A DNA stretch of 33,548 nucleotides from Deltaproteobacteria bacterium. Lineage in GTDB: Bacteria; Desulfobacterota; Desulfobacteria; Desulfobacterales; C00003060. Under the pieces are notes generated by a model, which saw only the letters and a program-made list of their open reading frames with translations, had not been told where the DNA came from and did not search any database. Of the stretch, positions 31,333 through 33,548 are shown one piece after another; the stretch's first letter is position 1, and each line of letters opens with the position of its first letter. The position numbers and the translations under genes are program-made. Location of the stretch: positions 1 through 33,548 of the forward strand of contig JAUVJO010000003.1 in assembly GCA_030592345.1 (NCBI GenBank). Direction: 5' to 3'.

Positions 31333-31447
31333 TATAGACTTTCAGATAATTAATTTCACAAGGCCAGAGGGAGAAATCCGAGTAAGGCGTACGTTGTCGA
31401 GGATTTTGACCGATAACGCCGTGAAATTATTTATCTGAAAACCTATA
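31333..31447 (+). repeat. Family A hairpin element, variant copy A6 (115 bp)
   Basis: Arms are intermediate in sequence (TATAGACTTTCAGATAATTA on the left; right arm complementary with a few mismatches). The apical hairpin is longer and different: AAATCC pairs with GGATTT around GAGTAAGGCGTACGTTGTCGA. The constant strands AGGCCAGAGGGAGAA and TTGACCGATAACGC remain. Lies between the convergent adk and PilZ genes. Confidence 0.92.
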
Positions 31448-31473
31448 GCTCCGCTGTTCACGCATCATGCATC

Positions 31474-31866
31474 TCAAACATCATGGGCCTGTGGTGCTAC
31501 ACCCGTGGTGTAGACCTTAAGAAAAAGATCCAGTTGCGAAACCTTGTCTTCTGTGAGTCCCACAAACTGCACACCACACTGTTTGGTCATGAAGGTCTCA
31601 AACACTATGCGACTGGCATCATCAGACTTACGCTTTGGCATGTCATAGACGACCCTACACGGCACCTTGGCCAAATGAAAATCATTGCCGGAAAGAAAGA
31701 TATCTAATTGGGAGGCTTCCTGGTCTGAATCTTCATCAGTTATATACTCAAAAGCCAAGCCGCCTATGCTTATATTTTTGATCTTCCCAACTCTGGCAAA
31801 AGTGGACCCAAGTGCAGCGAATGCACTATCATGCGGCACGAACCGAATTTGTCTTCTCTGTTCCAT
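31474..31866 (-). CDS. PilZ domain protein (predicted c-di-GMP receptor)
   Basis: A 130-residue stand-alone PilZ domain. RRQIR (residues 4-8) and NISIGG (31-36) match the two c-di-GMP-binding motifs RxxxR and (D/N)xSxxG, separated by about 23 residues as expected; CGVQFVGLTEDKVSQLDLFL is the typical C-terminal strand-helix. ATG at 31866 with GAGGGG close upstream. No diguanylate cyclase or motility target is nearby except the isolated pilC 10 kb away, so the partner is unknown. Confidence 0.87.
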   Translation of the reverse strand: MEQRRQIRFVPHDSAFAALGSTFARVGKIKNISIGGLAFEYITDEDSDQEASQLDIFLSGNDFHLAKVPCRVVYDMPKRKSDDASRIVFETFMTKQCGVQFVGLTEDKVSQLDLFLKVYTTGVAPQAHDV

Positions 31867-32100
31867 TGCCCCTCTATTTCACCTCAAAATTGATCCGGTT
31901 GATTAGAAAGATCCACAAACCTAACTTTGACCCGTTACACATAGTCATCTTCGTTTTCATTTTTGCGGGAAAATTCGGTGACTGTCAAGGATTATTCTTG
32001 GGGGTGATAAAATGGGTATGCCCTCTACCTACCCCTTCGCTCCAAGAGCTGAAAAAGGGTTTTGTCGATGTTCCAATTGTGCTGAAGCCCCAAAGTTAGG
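31867..32100. other. Gap between PilZ gene and tRNA-Leu
   Basis: A minus-strand TTGACA (31988-31983) could be the -35 of a PilZ promoter, but the -10 (AAAAAT, 18-base spacer) is weak. No terminator for the tRNA and no repeat family seen. Confidence 0.4.
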
Positions 32101-32187
32101 TGGTGCCGAAGGGGAGACTCGAACTCCCACGGGCGTACACCCACTAGACCCTGAACCTAGCGCGTCTACCAGTTCCGCCACTTCGGC
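32101..32187 (-). tRNA. tRNA-Leu, anticodon CAG
   Basis: Acceptor stem GCCGAAG/CTTCGGC, long variable arm (GTGGGTGTACGCCC region), T arm GTGGGAGTTCGAGTCTCCC and encoded CCA (32103-32101). The anticodon stem CTAGG/TCTAG closes loop TTCAGGG, giving anticodon CAG for CUG codons. 87 bases with CCA. Its 5' end is five bases from family A copy A7, an unusually close insertion. Confidence 0.96.
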
Positions 32188-32192
32188 ACTTC

Positions 32193-32297
32193 TATAGACT
32201 TTCACATATTAAATTTCACAGCGTTATCGGTCGTCGGCGTATTACAATACAGCCTCCTCCCTCTGGCCTTGTGAAATTTAATATGTGAAGGTCTATA
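32193..32297 (-). repeat. Family A hairpin element, copy A7 (105 bp)
   Basis: Inverted orientation, canonical sequence with one arm change (GTGAAGGTC). Placed between the tRNA-Leu 5' end and the divergent ribF. The tRNA promoter must lie inside or beyond it; a minus-strand TTGACA is at 32363-32358 with a weak -10 (TAGTTA at 17 or TAGAAT at 21 bases). Confidence 0.93.
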
Positions 32298-32384
32298 AAC
32301 TCAGAAAAAGATTGATTTTGTAACGAGAGTATTCTAACTAGAACATTTCACTTTGTTTGTCAAGGAGCATATAAGGCGATCAGC

Positions 32385-33314
32385 ATGGAACTCATTAATC
32401 ATCTCGGCGAAATTTCCAAACCATTCAAGAATGCTGTTGTTACTATTGGTAACTTTGACGGTGTTCACATCGGACATCGAGCCCTTTTCCGCCAGGTCAT
32501 GGAAAAGGCCCGAAGCATAGGGGGCACATCTGTGGTCATGACGTTTGAGCCCCATCCCATCCGGGTCCTTAACTGTAACAAGCACTTTCCGCTCATAACC
32601 CTTTATGAACAAAAGCTTGAGTTGATTGGCGCTATAGGCATAGACACGCTGGTATGTGTGCCATTTACCCAGGAGTTCGCTGCGACCCCGGCCCACACGT
32701 TTGTCAAAGAGATCCTATGTGAATTGATTGGCATGAAGTCGGCGGTAGTGGGCCAGGATTACAGCTTTGGAAAAAAGAGGGAAGGCAACATCTCCTTGCT
32801 CAGGGAAATGGGAACAACTTATGGTTTTGAAGTGATTATTTCAGGATGGGTTAAACTGGGCGATCGTCGCATTAGCAGCACCAAGATTCGAAATCTGGTA
32901 TTGGAAGGCAACGTCGAGGAAGCTAAGGAACTCCTGGGCCGCCACTATCAGGTTCGAGGGACAGTCATGCGGGGCCGGGATCGAGGAGGAAGACTACTCG
33001 GTTTCCCTACGGCCAACCTGAAACTCTACGATGAACTCTCCCCCAAGGGGGGTGTATATGTGGTGACCGTGGAGTGCCATGGCAATACCCACAAAGGTGT
33101 TGCCAATATCGGATACAGCCCAACGTTTGATAATGGCGAGTTCAGCATAGAGGCCCACATCTTTGATTTTGATCAGGATATTTATGATCAACCCATACGT
33201 GTGAATTTTATCCAACGCCTGCGCGGTGAAAAGAAGTTTCCCGGACCTGAAGCCCTGGCTGCCCAAATAGGTCTCGATATTGAGAAGGCTCGGGGTATCC
33301 TGTCTAACGTGTAG
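32385..33314 (+). CDS. ribF: Bifunctional riboflavin kinase / FAD synthetase
   Basis: Makes FMN then FAD. 309 residues. The N-terminal nucleotidyltransferase domain (1-185) has IGNFDGVHIGH (21-31), FEPHPIRV, GQDYSFGKKREG and RISSTKIR; the C-terminal flavokinase domain has GFPTANL and VANIGYSPTFDNGEFSIEAHIFDF. ATG at 32385 with AAGG eight bases upstream; SD strength is moderate. No FMN riboswitch is seen upstream. Followed at once by intergenic repeat D. Confidence 0.96.
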   Translation: MELINHLGEISKPFKNAVVTIGNFDGVHIGHRALFRQVMEKARSIGGTSVVMTFEPHPIRVLNCNKHFPLITLYEQKLELIGAIGIDTLVCVPFTQEFAATPAHTFVKEILCELIGMKSAVVGQDYSFGKKREGNISLLREMGTTYGFEVIISGWVKLGDRRISSTKIRNLVLEGNVEEAKELLGRHYQVRGTVMRGRDRGGRLLGFPTANLKLYDELSPKGGVYVVTVECHGNTHKGVANIGYSPTFDNGEFSIEAHIFDFDQDIYDQPIRVNFIQRLRGEKKFPGPEALAAQIGLDIEKARGILSNV

Positions 33315-33370
33315 GTTGCGTGCCGAGTCTATGCACCATTCCCCTGCCACTTGACTGACCCATCCACACC

Positions 33371-33482
33371 GGGCGTATCCAGAACTCTTGGGGGATGCAT
33401 TCTCTTGAAACGACTTGCGCCGCATTTGTGAAGTACATTAAGTGCCTAAAGTGAACTAAAGTGAGCTAAAGTGCCTAAAGTA
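33371..33482 (+). repeat. Repeat D copy 2, continuing into a family C tract
   Basis: Matches 26132-26230 with scattered changes (GTATCCAGAACTC versus GTGTCCAGAACTT; CGACTTGCGCC identical; CATTAAGTGCCTAAAGTG identical) and ends in CTAAAGTG units. As in copy 1 it lies shortly after a plus-strand gene. Another unit (AGTGCCTAAAGT) is at 33524-33535, and the window ends before any inverted partner. Confidence 0.85.
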
Positions 33483-33548
33483 AAGGATGATATCCATTTG
33501 TGTTAGAGAAGTACTTGCTGGAAAAGTGCCTAAAGTTGAAAGACAAAA

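Noticed and set aside
32012-32197. Plus-strand ORF of 61 residues with GETRTPTGVHPLDPEPSAS
   Set aside because: It is the well-known false ORF made by reading antisense through a tRNA-Leu gene; the tRNA folds fully on the other strand.
19951-32297. Family A as a CRISPR array
   Set aside because: Copies are kilobases apart, longer than CRISPR repeats, in both orientations, and have no spacer structure or cas genes.
19951-32297. Family A as ordinary transcription terminators
   Set aside because: Copies occur upstream of genes and between divergent genes as often as after genes, and lack a T run on a consistent strand.

Overview
The window looks like the chromosome of a sulfate-reducing-type deltaproteobacterium (Desulfobacterota). 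The evidence is gene order and protein type: a lysS-lolC-lolD-bamA-ompH-lpxD-fabZ-lpxA-lpxI-Gfo/Idh-lpxB-msbA cluster, a PxxKW-type cysteine-rich protein, a BamA with an extra N-terminal domain, and an adenylate kinase whose LID carries the Cys-X5-His-X15-Cys-X2-Cys metal site known from Desulfovibrio gigas. No 16S rRNA or other species marker is present, so genus is not assigned.

Region 1 (about 1-19.9 kb, all minus strand) is one long envelope-biogenesis gene train. In transcription order it holds lysS, lolC/E, lolD, bamA, ompH/skp, lpxD, fabZ, lpxA, lpxI, a Gfo/Idh oxidoreductase, lpxB, a DUF374 acyltransferase, msbA, lptF, lptG, lpxK, a Trm112-like zinc-ribbon protein and a family-2 glycosyltransferase. 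Several junctions overlap or touch (fabZ/lpxA, lpxA/lpxI, lolC/lolD, lolD/bamA, msbA/lptF, lptF/lptG). Together they make lipid A from UDP-GlcNAc through the acyl-UDP-sugar and disaccharide steps, flip it (MsbA), help carry LPS outward (LptFG), move lipoproteins (LolCD) and insert outer-membrane proteins (BamA, Skp). lpxC, waaA and lpxL are not in the window.

Region 2 (about 19.9-33.5 kb) is a looser set of housekeeping genes on both strands: pilC/gspF, a PxxKW cysteine-rich protein with a near-consensus promoter, a PLP aminotransferase, a ClC transporter with four CBS domains, truA, argC, a divergent infA, rpsI, rplM, adk, a PilZ protein, tRNA-Leu(CAG) and ribF.

The most unusual content is in the intergenic DNA of region 2 and at many gene edges. 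There are seven copies of a roughly 105-115 bp hairpin element (family A). Its outer and inner helices change sequence while staying paired, and two short internal strands stay nearly constant. There are two copies of a 162 bp near-complete palindrome (family B), inverted pairs of CTAAAGTG-type tracts (family C, partly inside a longer repeat D), a nested inverted repeat next to argC, and several short tandem tracts that run into or abut start and stop codons. Families A and B both have TATA at each end, and no transposase gene lies in the window. I do not recognise family A as a named element; it is the best candidate here for something undescribed.
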